A DNA stretch of 64,000 bases from Bacteroidota bacterium (GCA_021156365.1 JAJNDK010000006.1:310001-374000); one strand, 5' to 3'; counted from the first letter of the stretch, positions 1-8,714 are shown. Numbers and translations are program-made. Notes: generated by a model from the letters alone, not told the origin.

Positions 1-356
1 GGTGGATGGCAGATATGATGAGCTATACCACACAAAAACCCGGCAATTTATTTATAGATGCGCTGGAGGATACGGAAGTCTTGCTGCTTTCGAGGGATAA
101 CCAGCTGAAATTATTTGATCAATGCCCTTCTTTTGAGCGGTATTTCCGTGTTATTACGGAAAACGGCCTGGTGAGCCATCAGCGGCGGGTACTGGAAAAT
201 CTTAGCCTGCCAGCCATGGAGCGCTATAAGATCTTTGCAAAACGGTATCCTGCCTTTATTCAGCGCTTACCGCAGACACAGATAGCCTCCTACCTCGGGA
301 TCACCCCGGAATTCCTCAGCAAGATCAGGCATCAGATGATGTACCAGAAGCCCTGA
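1..356 (+). CDS. Crp/Fnr family transcriptional regulator, C-terminal part (5' end outside window)
   Basis: The frame is open at the left edge, so only the C-terminal part is seen. The visible 116 residues carry the end of a cyclic-nucleotide-binding-like domain (residues about 8-40 of the visible part), a linking helix, and a short winged-helix region whose recognition helix reads IASYLGITPEFLSKIR, typical of Bacteroidota Crp/Fnr proteins. Such regulators bind palindromic DNA and respond to a small ligand or to redox state. The effector and targets cannot be told. An FNR-like palindrome near 44.9 kb could be a target of this or another family member, but nothing in the sequence links the two. 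Confidence 0.85.
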   Translation, partial: WMADMMSYTTQKPGNLFIDALEDTEVLLLSRDNQLKLFDQCPSFERYFRVITENGLVSHQRRVLENLSLPAMERYKIFAKRYPAFIQRLPQTQIASYLGITPEFLSKIRHQMMYQKP

Positions 357-427
357 TACCGGCTGGCATCGACATTATATGGAAGGATTGCTTAACATAG
401 ATTAAGTTGCTTTCTTAATGTAGTTTA

Positions 428-458
428 TTTTTTTCGCCCTGTAACTACCCTAATTTTG
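428..458 (+). promoter_or_regulatory. Predicted promoter of yceI (Bacteroidota -33/-7 type)
   Basis: A perfect -7 element TAATTTTG (consensus TAnnTTTG) lies at 451-458, with TTTT in place of the -33 TTTG, 19 bases upstream. The predicted transcript would have a leader of about 30 bases before the yceI start codon. The identification rests on consensus matching only. Confidence 0.55.
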
Positions 459-495
459 TGTTGTAAAAATTAATAATCAATAAAACCAATAAATT

Positions 496-1023
496 ATGAG
501 TACCTACAAAATTGACCCCATGCATTCGGAAGTGTCTTTCAAAGTAAAACACTTAATGATCAGTACCGTTACCGGCCAGATCGGTAAATTTGATGCTACG
601 GTAGAAGCAGCTGCAGAAGACCTGAATAATGCAAAGATCAGCTTCGAAGCGGAAATGGACAGCATTTCTACAAACAATGAGCAGCGCGACGGGCATTTAA
701 AAAGTCCTGACTTCTTTGATACGGCCAATCATCCGAAGCTCAACTTTACTTCCACCGCCTTTACTAAAAAAGACGGGCACAATTACGTACTCGAAGGCAA
801 TCTGAGTCTGAGAGGGAAAACACTGCCGGTGAAGCTGGATGTGGAGTATGCAGGCAAAATGACCGATCCTTACGGGAACGAAAAACATGGCTTCGAGGTG
901 AACGGGAAGATCAACCGGAAAGATTTCGGACTGGGCTGGAGTGCAGTTACCGAAGCAGGTGGAGTAGTGGTGTCGGACGAAGTAAAGATCCATGCCAACG
1001 TTCAGTTTGCAAAAGTACAATAA
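496..1023 (+). CDS. YceI family protein
   Basis: This 175-residue protein matches the YceI family along its whole length. It opens with YKIDPMHSEVSFKVKHLMIS and continues with the NLSLRGKTLPVKLDVEY stretch and a closing beta segment that form the lipocalin-like barrel of the family. YceI proteins bind long polyisoprenoid or amphiphilic molecules, and some respond to stress. Unlike E. coli YceI there is no signal peptide, so it is expected to be cytoplasmic, as is common in Bacteroidota. It has its own promoter and is followed by a hairpin, so it is probably a single-gene unit. Confidence 0.93.
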   Translation: MSTYKIDPMHSEVSFKVKHLMISTVTGQIGKFDATVEAAAEDLNNAKISFEAEMDSISTNNEQRDGHLKSPDFFDTANHPKLNFTSTAFTKKDGHNYVLEGNLSLRGKTLPVKLDVEYAGKMTDPYGNEKHGFEVNGKINRKDFGLGWSAVTEAGGVVVSDEVKIHANVQFAKVQ

Positions 1024-1036
1024 GAAGAAATATAGT

Positions 1037-1090
1037 CCTGTTGGTGATCGCGTAGCGAAGCATCGCTACCTCGCAACCAACAGGGTTTTA
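1037..1090 (+). terminator. Possible terminator hairpin after yceI
   Basis: CCTGTTGGT at 1037-1045 pairs with ACCAACAGG at 1076-1084, and an inner stem GTAGCGA/TCGCTAC lies within the loop. A short T run follows. The T run is weak (TTTT), so termination efficiency is uncertain. Confidence 0.5.
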
Positions 1091-1143
1091 AAAGTAGTAA
1101 ATAACAATTGCGGTGAAAATATCCTCAATTAATTTTCAATAAA

Positions 1144-2019
1144 ATGAGCACAACAAAAAAAATAAAAGCGATCCTGCCCAGGCCGGTAAAACCAGGCATG
1201 GTAGGAGATGGGTTCAGGGTGTTTAACTATTTTCCGAGTGGCAATAACATACGCAAAGAGATCAGTCCCTTCCTGATGCTCGATTTCGGACCATCTTTTG
1301 ATTTCGGGCCTTCCGACAAACCGCGCGGAGTGGATGTGCATCCGCACAGGGGGTTTGAGACCGTTACCATTGCCTACAAAGGCGCCGTGGAGCATCATGA
1401 CAGTGCGGGTAACAGCGGGATCATCTATCCGGGCGATGTACAGTGGATGACCGCTGCATCCGGGATCTTGCATAAAGAATTTCACGAGACCGAATTTTCA
1501 AAAAAGGGCGGCCCTTTCGAAATGATCCAGCTGTGGGTGAACCTGCCGAAAAAAGATAAGATGAGCACTCCGAAATACCAGGAGATCTCTTCCAAAAATA
1601 AAGTGTTGGTTTCCCTCGAAGGCAATGCAGGTGAGGTAAATGTAATAGCCGGCGATTTCAAAGGAACCAAAGGAGCTGCGAGCACGTTCACACCGATCAA
1701 CCTATTCAGCGTAAAACTGAACAAAGACGGAAAGCTGCAATTCGATATACCTTCAGGGCACAATACGGCCATTCTTGTGGTGGAAGGCAGCTTGCAGGTA
1801 AACGGGACCGATGCGATACTTCATGATTTTATCCTCTTTGCCAATGAAGGCGAGACCGTAGATATCACTGCCTCTGAGAATGCAGTGTTCCTCGTGATGA
1901 GCGGAGAACCGATCGATGAGCCGATCGCACAGTACGGTCCTTTTGTAATGAATACCCAACAGGAACTGATGGAAGCGATCGATGATTTTAATAACGGAAA
2001 ATTCGGGCGGCTCGAATAG
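1144..2019 (+). CDS. Pirin family protein
   Basis: This 291-residue bicupin has the N-terminal pirin signature: VDVHPHRGFETVTI with the metal-binding histidines, a following EHHDSAGN segment, and the WMTAASGILHKEFHE region that supplies further ligands. A C-terminal pirin domain begins around residue 180. Pirins bind iron; some show quercetinase activity and others act as transcriptional cofactors, so the substrate here is unknown. The length is normal for the family. It is read on its own between yceI and the heptose kinase gene. Confidence 0.93.
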   Translation: MSTTKKIKAILPRPVKPGMVGDGFRVFNYFPSGNNIRKEISPFLMLDFGPSFDFGPSDKPRGVDVHPHRGFETVTIAYKGAVEHHDSAGNSGIIYPGDVQWMTAASGILHKEFHETEFSKKGGPFEMIQLWVNLPKKDKMSTPKYQEISSKNKVLVSLEGNAGEVNVIAGDFKGTKGAASTFTPINLFSVKLNKDGKLQFDIPSGHNTAILVVEGSLQVNGTDAILHDFILFANEGETVDITASENAVFLVMSGEPIDEPIAQYGPFVMNTQQELMEAIDDFNNGKFGRLE

Positions 2020-2078
2020 AAAACGGCTTTAAACATGCAAAAAGAACAATAAATATGTAAATTCGTTGTTTTGAGCAT

Positions 2079-3101
2079 ATGATCATACGAAGCAAAGCGC
2101 CATTGAGGATCGGACTGGCCGGGGGGGGCACGGACGTGTCACCTTATTCCGATCTTTTCGGTGGTGCAATATTGAATGCAACCATCGACCTTTATGCATA
2201 CGCCTCTCTTGAACCATTGAACAACGGTAAGATCGAGTTTTGTATCGACGGTGCAGGCAGATCTTATACTACCGATAGCGCAAAGGAGCTGAAATTGGCA
2301 GAAGGCTTCGAATTTTTTATCGGCATCTACAACAGGATCATTAAACAATTTAAATTAGAGCCACTTTCTTTCCGGCTTACTTCCTATATCGAAGCTCCTC
2401 AGGGCTCGGGGCTGGGGACTTCTTCTACCATAGTCGTATCTCTTTTAGGCGCTTTTGTAGAATGGCTGAAACTTCCTTTGGGCAATTATGACATCGCACG
2501 TCTTGCATACGAGATCGAGCGGATCGACCTGAACATATCCGGTGGGAAACAGGATCAGTATGCGGCTACATTCGGCGGCTTCAACTTTATGGAATTTCTG
2601 CCGGATGACCGTGTGATAGTAAATCCACTGATCCTGAAACCGGAGATCCTCTACGAGCTGGAATTCAACCTGCTCTTGTATTTTACGGCTACACAGCGTT
2701 TCTCTGCACAGATCATCGACGACCAGGTGAAGAATGTGGAAAATAAAAACGCCCTCGCGATAGAAGCCATGCACCATATGAAAGAACAGGCGATCATGAT
2801 GAAAGAGCATCTGCTGCGTGGTGAGCTGGACAAAATAGGCGAAGTGCTGCATTTTGGCTGGCAGAACAAAAAGCAGATGGCTCAATCCATTTCCAATCAG
2901 CTTATCGACTCTATTTATACAACTGCTATTGAAAATGGTGCGGCCGGTGGCAAGATCTCCGGAGCAGGCGGCGGCGGATTTATGTTCTTTTATTGCCCGG
3001 GCGTGACAAAAGTAAAAGTAGCACGATCGCTGGAACAATTCGGCGGGAAAGTGCAGGCTTTCAAATTCACAGCGCAGGGGCTTACTACCTGGGCGATATG
3101 A
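2079..3101 (+). CDS. hddA: GHMP kinase, probable D-glycero-D-manno-heptose 7-phosphate kinase
   Basis: This 340-residue GHMP-family sugar kinase opens with RSKAPLRIGLAGGGTDVSPY and has the ATP-binding motif PQGSGLGTSSTIVVSL near residue 110 and the C-terminal GGKISGAGGGGFMFFY motif near residue 290. This combination is typical of HddA-type heptose kinases, which phosphorylate heptose 7-phosphate at C1 on the way to nucleotide-activated heptose. The nearby gmhA gene makes the substrate, which supports the call. Related fucose and arabinose kinases share the fold, so substrate choice is inferred. No hddC or gmhB gene is visible in the window. Confidence 0.85.
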   Translation: MIIRSKAPLRIGLAGGGTDVSPYSDLFGGAILNATIDLYAYASLEPLNNGKIEFCIDGAGRSYTTDSAKELKLAEGFEFFIGIYNRIIKQFKLEPLSFRLTSYIEAPQGSGLGTSSTIVVSLLGAFVEWLKLPLGNYDIARLAYEIERIDLNISGGKQDQYAATFGGFNFMEFLPDDRVIVNPLILKPEILYELEFNLLLYFTATQRFSAQIIDDQVKNVENKNALAIEAMHHMKEQAIMMKEHLLRGELDKIGEVLHFGWQNKKQMAQSISNQLIDSIYTTAIENGAAGGKISGAGGGGFMFFYCPGVTKVKVARSLEQFGGKVQAFKFTAQGLTTWAI

Positions 3102-3128
3102 CCCATTTCAAAAGATAATTTTTTTTAG

Positions 3129-3136
3129 TAAATTTG
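3129..3136 (+). promoter_or_regulatory. -7 promoter element before the toxin-antitoxin pair
   Basis: TAAATTTG is a perfect match to the Bacteroidota -7 consensus and lies 17 bases before the antitoxin start codon. No clear -33 element is seen. It suggests that the toxin-antitoxin pair can be transcribed independently of hddA. Confidence 0.5.
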
Positions 3137-3153
3137 AACTAAGAAATTGGATC

Positions 3154-3369
3154 ATGAAACAACTACTGTTAGATATTCCCGAAAAGGACTTTGATCTGTT
3201 TGTTCAATTGTTGAAACGTTTTAATTTCAAATACGAAGAAGCAGAAGAAGCAGAAGTTTCGAAAGAGGTAAAAAGGCTTTTGGACAAAAGAAAAGCCGGT
3301 GCAAAAGAAGAAGAGTTCTTATCTTTAACTCAGTTCAAAAGAAAATTCAAGTCGAAGCATGGCTTATAA
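3154..3369 (+). CDS. Putative antitoxin of a RelE/ParE-type module
   Basis: This is a small 71-residue protein, rich in glutamate and lysine, starting MKQLLLDIPEKDFDLFVQLL. It overlaps the downstream toxin-like gene by 11 bases, the layout of type II toxin-antitoxin operons. The N-terminal part resembles short antitoxin-like proteins often seen before ParE toxins in Bacteroidota. The charged helix around residues 28-55 could be the toxin-wrapping part. No DNA-binding fold is obvious. Its role is inferred mainly from position and size. Confidence 0.7.
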   Translation: MKQLLLDIPEKDFDLFVQLLKRFNFKYEEAEEAEVSKEVKRLLDKRKAGAKEEEFLSLTQFKRKFKSKHGL

Positions 3370-3652
3370 TATCCGGTTTGAACCCCAGGTATACATTGAT
3401 GTAGAAAACACGTATCTGTATTATACTCTCCACAGTGCCGTTGTAGCAAAGAAGTTTTATGAAAAATATCTGTCTGCGTTAGAAACAATCAGATCGAACC
3501 CCTTTTATCAGGTGCGATATAAATCTTTCAGATCATATAAAATAGCTGGCTTTCCTTATTCAATTTACTATGAGGTAGACGAAACGGCAAAATTAGTGAC
3601 TTGTTATGCAGTTGTACATCTATCACAAGATTCAGATAAATATCCAAAGTAA
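3359..3652 (+). CDS. Type II toxin-antitoxin toxin, RelE/ParE family
   Basis: This 97-residue protein has the RelE/ParE fold pattern: an N-terminal strand (YNIRFEPQVYIDVENTYLYY), two helices (AVVAKKFYEKYLSALETIRSNP), then strands with YKSFRSYKIAGFPYSIYYEV and the closing VTCYAVVHLSQD. ParE-like toxins poison gyrase, whereas RelE-like toxins cleave ribosome-bound mRNA; the sequence does not decide between them. The pair sits between hddA and gmhA, two genes of one pathway, so it may be a later insertion. Confidence 0.85.
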   Translation: MAYNIRFEPQVYIDVENTYLYYTLHSAVVAKKFYEKYLSALETIRSNPFYQVRYKSFRSYKIAGFPYSIYYEVDETAKLVTCYAVVHLSQDSDKYPK

Positions 3653-3668
3653 TTAGTAATTTAGCGCT

Positions 3669-4250
3669 ATGCAAGACTTCATTAAATCCAAACTGCAAAT
3701 ATCCATCGATCTGAAAACACGTGTGATGAACGACGCTGTTTTGATGGGAACAACGGAGAAAATTGCAAAAAGAATAGTGGAGTGCTACCGGAACGGGAAT
3801 AAGCTGCTGTGGTGCGGAAACGGGGGGAGCGCAGCCGATGCACAACACCTGGCAGCCGAGCTGAGCGGACGTTTTTATTATGACCGCCCTCCCTTGTTTT
3901 CCGAAGCCCTGCATGTAAATACCAGCTATATTACCGCCGTTGCCAACGATTACAGCTACGATGAGATCTATGCACGCCTTGTACGCGCTATGTGTAAAAA
4001 AGGAGATGTGCTCATAGGGCTTTCCACCAGTGGGAATTCGGGCAATGTGATCAGAGCTTTCGAAGCCTGTCGTGACTTAGGCGTTACAACGGTTGGTTTT
4101 ACAGGAGAAACAGGCGGCAAAATGAAAGAACTCTGCGATTACCTGATCAATATCCCGAGCAAGGATACACCAAGGATACAGGAATGTCATATGATATTAG
4201 GGCATACACTCTGCGAGATCACGGAGATAGAGCTCTTTCCTAAGAAATAA
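3669..4250 (+). CDS. gmhA: Phosphoheptose isomerase (SIS domain)
   Basis: This 193-residue protein has a single SIS domain: LWCGNGGSAADAQHLAAELSGRF, the LIGLSTSGNSGNVI loop, and TGGKMKELCDYLINIPS. These are characteristic of GmhA, which isomerises sedoheptulose 7-phosphate to D-glycero-D-manno-heptose 7-phosphate, the first step of heptose synthesis for LPS core or other glycans. The C-terminal IQECHMILGHTLCEITE segment carries the family's conserved Glu/His residues. It starts 16 bases after the toxin gene and converges with the next gene, only 6 bases apart. Confidence 0.93.
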   Translation: MQDFIKSKLQISIDLKTRVMNDAVLMGTTEKIAKRIVECYRNGNKLLWCGNGGSAADAQHLAAELSGRFYYDRPPLFSEALHVNTSYITAVANDYSYDEIYARLVRAMCKKGDVLIGLSTSGNSGNVIRAFEACRDLGVTTVGFTGETGGKMKELCDYLINIPSKDTPRIQECHMILGHTLCEITEIELFPKK

Positions 4251-4256
4251 GCTTCT

Positions 4257-5906
4257 TTATTTCAAAACAGCCGTTTCCCATTCGCAAAGACGAAGTCCTT
4301 CTGCCATGTTAGCATCGATCATTTGAAAAAATGAATCCGTCATATGAGGAAGATATTCTGCCAGGAAACTTTCCGAATAGGTCACACCCTTGTACTTCGC
4401 ACACATCATATAGTCCATTTCCCTTCCCTGCAGAAAGAAAAAGTATTGCATATAATAGTATTCCAGTATTTCCCGCTGATGCTGTCTCGGCTCCAGCTTC
4501 AATACATCCTGCAATAGTTTCCTGTACTCATCTTTTGAATTGGCCAGGTGAGTGAAATCGTAGGAGGTAAAAGGATTGTCATAAATGGTGATCACCGGGA
4601 ATCCCTGGTAGGCAAACTCAGCTGCGGCTGTACCATAAGCAGTAATGATAGCTGCCGGCCTGGAGTTGATGATTTGTAGCTGTGAGGTCTTTTTGTCAAT
4701 GAAGCGGATATTCGTATTTGCATACCGTGCAGCCAATTCCGCAAAGAGCGGTTCATTCATTGGCAGTCCGTTCGGATGTTGTTTCACCAGCACTGTAAGC
4801 CCCGTTTGTTTTTTAAGCTCTTCCAGTGTAAAGATCATCCAGTCATAAAAATCGGGAAAGAGCAAGTCCCTGTATATATGCGGTGAATCGAAAAAACAAT
4901 GTGCAAGTACTACCACTGTATTGTTCCAGTCGATACCATCCAGCTCTGTATTGGTAGCAGCCGAAAATGCCGACTCTTTCATATAAGCAGTAGCGCTGTC
5001 TATTTTTCCTTTGAAGCGGTTCTCGAAAATTTCTTTGTATCCGTCTGCTAAAGTTTCCTTATCCTTTACCTGTTCGAATAGTTCTTTGAAAAGATAGTGG
5101 TTGTTGGCATGGCTTGGAAATTCTTTCCGCACCTTGTGCACCAGCGAATAATAGGCGCCAACCGTATAAACGGGAATGTTTTTTTGCAGGCACACTCTCA
5201 CTGCAATGCCATGATATATATAAGTAGTATAGCTGCTCACCAATGCCACTACATTGTATTCTTCGATCTTTTTCCTCGAAACAAAAAGGATATTAAGTGT
5301 TTGCAGCAGCAGCGTTTCCAGGTACGGATCCTTCAGGTCCAGCTGCGGCTTATCGGCATAACGGAGGTAAGTGTCGTAGATAAGATCACCGACTTTGATG
5401 CCTTCTGTTTCCAGGTTTAATACATCTTCCTTGGTTTTCAGTTTCGGCAGGATCTCCGCGGCTAAGCTCTTTATTTTTTCCTGATCGGAATACAATTCAT
5501 CTACCCTGAACAGCATTTTGCCTCCGAAAGACAGAAAGATCTTATCGAGATTACGTTTGAAGCGTTTGGCAAGCACATTACCGATCCTGGTTTTATACGT
5601 TCCAAGGTAGTCGGCGGCATACAGGCCAATATTGGCTTTGTGTTCCACTGCGAGTTGATGCGTAAGGGAAGCAAATTTTATAGCTGTCTGGTAATCACAG
5701 ATCGTTTGCGTAAGTACGGTCTTTTTGTTTTCGGCCTGCCAGCGGATCCTGTACCTGCTGAGTTTGTGGATGTAATTACGTTGTAAGGAAGAAAGGGAGC
5801 GAAAGTGTATGGCAAAATTGTTATTGTCTAAAACAGGTCTTATGCTTTCCCGGTAGAATCTCGCGGGATTTTTTATGAATTTGAAAAATGAGCGTACTGT
5901 TCTCAA
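4257..5906 (-). CDS. Putative capsule/surface polysaccharide transferase (KpsS-like, GT-B type)
   Basis: This is a 549-residue protein without signal peptide. The C-terminal half (residues about 325-470) resembles the capsule-polysaccharide (KpsS/LipB-type) transferase fold: NTVVVLAHCFFDSP, LTVLVKQHPNGLP, and AIITAYGTAAAEFAYQGFPVI. The last resembles the nucleotide-sugar site of GT-B enzymes. The N-terminal half is unique, with basic helices. The start is TTG, with no in-frame ATG nearby, and a -7 promoter box lies about 30 bases upstream. Its position after pseI suggests a role in adding or linking an acidic sugar, possibly pseudaminic acid, but the acceptor is unknown. Confidence 0.7.
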   Translation of the reverse strand: MRTVRSFFKFIKNPARFYRESIRPVLDNNNFAIHFRSLSSLQRNYIHKLSRYRIRWQAENKKTVLTQTICDYQTAIKFASLTHQLAVEHKANIGLYAADYLGTYKTRIGNVLAKRFKRNLDKIFLSFGGKMLFRVDELYSDQEKIKSLAAEILPKLKTKEDVLNLETEGIKVGDLIYDTYLRYADKPQLDLKDPYLETLLLQTLNILFVSRKKIEEYNVVALVSSYTTYIYHGIAVRVCLQKNIPVYTVGAYYSLVHKVRKEFPSHANNHYLFKELFEQVKDKETLADGYKEIFENRFKGKIDSATAYMKESAFSAATNTELDGIDWNNTVVVLAHCFFDSPHIYRDLLFPDFYDWMIFTLEELKKQTGLTVLVKQHPNGLPMNEPLFAELAARYANTNIRFIDKKTSQLQIINSRPAAIITAYGTAAAEFAYQGFPVITIYDNPFTSYDFTHLANSKDEYRKLLQDVLKLEPRQHQREILEYYYMQYFFFLQGREMDYMMCAKYKGVTYSESFLAEYLPHMTDSFFQMIDANMAEGLRLCEWETAVLK

Positions 5907-5935
5907 TGTAATGGTCCGTTTCTGCTTTTGCCCTG

Positions 5936-5943
5936 CAAAGATA
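5936..5943 (-). promoter_or_regulatory. -7 promoter element for the KpsS-like gene
   Basis: On the reverse strand this reads TATCTTTG, a perfect TAnnTTTG match, 29 bases before the predicted TTG start. It falls in the 48-base gap after pseI, which suggests a separate promoter within the Pse gene order. No good -33 box is seen. Confidence 0.5.
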
Positions 5944-5954
5944 AGAATTTACCC

Positions 5955-6998
5955 TCAGTTAAGCTCGTCGGGCTGCAGCGGCGTTCCTTTTTTATGATCT
6001 TTTTTGGCGGTCTTCCCGAGCAGCTGAAAATAATGGCGTGGATGCAAACCATCACCTGGCCGGATCACGCGTATGTTCTTTTCAGTAAATGCTTCTCCGG
6101 CTTTGATGTCTTCTGCCACATAAATGGAACGTTTGAAGAAAAGGCTTTTGGTTTCCGCTTCCTGCACTCCAAACTGCACTCCGCCTAAAGCAAGGAAGGC
6201 ACGTTCGGTTTCAATAACAAGTGCTTTCAATTCTTCCGGTTCCAGTGAGAATGCCGAATCAACACCTCCGTCTGCTCTTCGCAGGGTAAAATGCTTCTCG
6301 ATGACCCTTGCTCCCAATGCCACTGCCGCTACCGATGCTCCGATTCCCATGGTGTGATCGGAAAGGCCTACTATCGTGTTGTGTCGTTTTGCCAGTTCCG
6401 GTATTGTATTCAGGTTGGTGTTTTCAGGACTTGCCGGGTAGGTGCTGGTGCATTTGAGCAATACGAGGTCTTTACAGCCCGCATCTCTTAATACTTTTAC
6501 GCTTTCCTCAATGTCTTCTGCAGAAGAAACACCGGTTGAAACGATCACCGGTTTTCCTGTTTTCGCTACTTTCACTAAAAGCGGGTGATGCGTATTCTCG
6601 AACGAAGCGATCTTGTATAAGGGAACATCCAGGCTTTCTAAAAAATCCACAGCCGTCTCATCAAAAGGAGAACTGAAGGCGATCATTCCTTTTTCTTTGG
6701 CCCGGTCGAATATAGCTTTGTGCCATTCCCAGGGAGTATAGGCTTCCTTATACAGCGTATGTAGTTCTTTTCCATTCCACAACGAATTCGGATCGTTAAT
6801 GGTATAAGCGCCCTTCATCGTGATTGTATCTGCGGTGTAAGTCTGCAGTTTTAATGCATGTGCGCCGGCTGCTGCAGCTGCATCTACCAGTTCCAGGGCA
6901 CGCTCCAGCGACTGGTTATGATTGCCGCTCATCTCTGCGATCACGAATGGTTTTTGATTGCTGCCAATAAGTATATTTCCAATTTTAATGTCGTTCAT
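5955..6998 (-). CDS. pseI: Pseudaminic acid synthase
   Basis: This 347-residue NeuB-family enzyme condenses phosphoenolpyruvate with the 2,4-diacetamido-trideoxy-altrose to give pseudaminic acid. The TIM-barrel part has PFVIAEMSGNHNQSLERAL, ALKLQTYTADTITM, PFDETAVDFLESLDVPLYKI and SDHTMGIGASVAAVALGA. A SAF domain closes the protein (RSIYVAEDIKAGEAFTEKN onwards). The EMSGNHN variant and TYTADTIT separate PseI from sialic and legionaminic acid synthases. It overlaps the upstream acetyltransferase gene by 14 bases, in one operon with pseF, pseC and pseB. Confidence 0.95.
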   Translation of the reverse strand: MNDIKIGNILIGSNQKPFVIAEMSGNHNQSLERALELVDAAAAAGAHALKLQTYTADTITMKGAYTINDPNSLWNGKELHTLYKEAYTPWEWHKAIFDRAKEKGMIAFSSPFDETAVDFLESLDVPLYKIASFENTHHPLLVKVAKTGKPVIVSTGVSSAEDIEESVKVLRDAGCKDLVLLKCTSTYPASPENTNLNTIPELAKRHNTIVGLSDHTMGIGASVAAVALGARVIEKHFTLRRADGGVDSAFSLEPEELKALVIETERAFLALGGVQFGVQEAETKSLFFKRSIYVAEDIKAGEAFTEKNIRVIRPGDGLHPRHYFQLLGKTAKKDHKKGTPLQPDELN

Positions 6999-8016
6999 TG
7001 TTGGTCTTTTTGAATTTATAACTACTGTGCCCGCTTATGGATACATTTTCCGTTCTACTAAAACCGGCTTTTGTAAACTGATGAAGGGAAGCTGTGTTTT
7101 CTTCCTTGATATAGGCAATGATCGCTGCATCCGGAAATTTTTGAAAATAATTTTCGGTCGCCCGGTTCAGCATTTCAACTCCCAATCCTTTACCCCTGAA
7201 TGCCGCATCAATAGAGATACCAATAACGATCTCCCCGTTCGATCTGTCGATCCGTACCTGTCCGGCAGGGATGTTTTCCTCATTTAAAAACAGGTAAAAA
7301 AAACAATCGTCTGACTTTAATTTGCCGGTGAACCAGTTGATATGGGTTGGATAGTCAATTTCTGCTGTTTGAAAAGAATTCTGCCTTACCAGCGCATCGT
7401 TTGCCCAGTTAAAATAAAGATCAGCATCTGTAGCTTCTGCAAATCGCATGTCCAGACCGCTGCAGTACCAGGTATGTATCACCACATCTTTTAGTTCCTT
7501 GTTGATCTCAATGAAACCCTTGATGCGCTTCGTTTCTGTGAATCCGGAATTTTCAAGCGCTATGTATAAATTCGGACGAATGTCGTATGCATAGGTGTGA
7601 ATGGAAGCAAAATGCAAATGATCTTTCGCTATTCTTTTCAGGATGGAGAGATAAGTGCTCCAGTCCGAAATGAACTGATCTTTTGATTGATTTCTTGAAG
7701 TTTCCGTTAAAAATGAAATTTCACCTGTTTTGTTGATCCAGTCAATATGAACCAGGCCTCCATATCCGATAAGTTTTCCGTTCTCCAGGAAGGACCAGAG
7801 CAGCTGTCCGGGTTGTTCCTGTTCAAACAGGGATGCTACCGTTGTTTTAAAATAAAGGTCCTGTTGTTCCTGGGTCAACGGAGCTTGCTGCCTCAGGATA
7901 TCGATCTGCTCATTCCTCCATTTTAAAATAGCGTATTTGTCTTCGTCCCGGATAGACACTAAAGAATAACTGCCTTCTGAAAACTCATTGATATGTAGGC
8001 ACTGATAGCTGCGCAT
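6985..8016 (-). CDS. Tandem GNAT N-acetyltransferase, candidate PseH
   Basis: This 343-residue protein consists of two GNAT-like halves. Residues about 12-185 form a first half (ILKWRNEQIDILRQQ, LIGYGGLVHIDW, IRPNLYIALENSGF) with a degenerate acetyl-CoA loop. Residues about 188-325 form a second half with FNWANDALVRQNSF, AGQVRIDRSNGEIVIGISI and the loop RGKGLG at 274-279. The second half resembles the GNAT domain often fused to the PseG hydrolase in other bacteria, but no PseG domain is present. One half presumably performs the PseH reaction, acetylating C4 of UDP-4-amino-4,6-dideoxy-AltNAc. The job of the other half is unknown. It is spaced 2 bases from pseF. Confidence 0.8.
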   Translation of the reverse strand: MRSYQCLHINEFSEGSYSLVSIRDEDKYAILKWRNEQIDILRQQAPLTQEQQDLYFKTTVASLFEQEQPGQLLWSFLENGKLIGYGGLVHIDWINKTGEISFLTETSRNQSKDQFISDWSTYLSILKRIAKDHLHFASIHTYAYDIRPNLYIALENSGFTETKRIKGFIEINKELKDVVIHTWYCSGLDMRFAEATDADLYFNWANDALVRQNSFQTAEIDYPTHINWFTGKLKSDDCFFYLFLNEENIPAGQVRIDRSNGEIVIGISIDAAFRGKGLGVEMLNRATENYFQKFPDAAIIAYIKEENTASLHQFTKAGFSRTENVSISGHSSYKFKKTNNERH

Positions 8017-8018
8017 CG

Positions 8019-8714
8019 TTATAGATCAGGAAATAATAAGGAATGTTTCAATTCGGCTATTTTCCAGTCGGTTTCATTGTCAATATCCTGTACTTCCAGT
8101 TCGTTCAGAACAATAGCTCCGCTGTTGGAAGTATATAGTTTTTTTTCCTGCCCGAACTGCGCGGTGTTCAGCCAATAGAACTGTCCTGCATCATGGTAGC
8201 TCGGTGGAAGATCCTGGGACCGCTTCAACGCATTCTCCGGCCAGCGCATTTCTATTTTATTATGATCATCCAGCTCCAGGCTTCTTTGCACGGGAAAAGA
8301 AAAAGCGCAAACAGGGAATACACTATTGTAGTTTTTTTCTTTCAATAATTCAAAGGCTTCTTCCAGCTTCTCTGCCGAAATAAAAGGAGCAGTGGGATAT
8401 ATTGCACAGGCATATTCAAACGAGCGTCCTGTTCTTTTTAATTCTTCTATCACTTCAGTCAAAACCTCCGCTGTTCCCGAAAAATCATCTGCAGTCTGCG
8501 GGCTGCGTTTGAAAGGAACTTCCGCGCCGTATTGAACAGCGATAGTTGCGATCTCATCATCATCTGTGGACACCATCACATAATCAAAGAGTCCGGACTT
8601 TACTGCCGTTTCAATGGAATAAGCAATGATCGGTTTTCCGCGGAACAATTTGATGTTCTTTCGAGGGATCCGTTTGCTTCCGCCTCTTGCCGTTATGATC
8701 GCTAATTTATGCAT
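8019..8714 (-). CDS. pseF: Pseudaminic acid cytidylyltransferase
   Basis: This 231-residue protein activates pseudaminic acid with CTP to form CMP-Pse. It has the CMP-sugar synthetase signature IITARGGSKRIPRKNIK at the N-terminus, PIIAYSIETA, MVSTDDDEIA, and YPTAPFISAEKL. The segment YHDAGQFYWLN is typical of PseF as opposed to NeuA. It overlaps pseC by 8 bases, consistent with translational coupling. Confidence 0.94.
   Translation of the reverse strand: MHKLAIITARGGSKRIPRKNIKLFRGKPIIAYSIETAVKSGLFDYVMVSTDDDEIATIAVQYGAEVPFKRSPQTADDFSGTAEVLTEVIEELKRTGRSFEYACAIYPTAPFISAEKLEEAFELLKEKNYNSVFPVCAFSFPVQRSLELDDHNKIEMRWPENALKRSQDLPPSYHDAGQFYWLNTAQFGQEKKLYTSNSGAIVLNELEVQDIDNETDWKIAELKHSLLFPDL

Noticed and set aside
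2445-3038. Reverse-strand frame of 197 codons within hddA
   Set aside because: It is antisense to a well-supported kinase gene and has no recognisable domain.
3154-3652. Mobile element carrying the toxin-antitoxin pair
   Set aside because: No inverted or direct repeats, transposase or integrase were seen around the pair.
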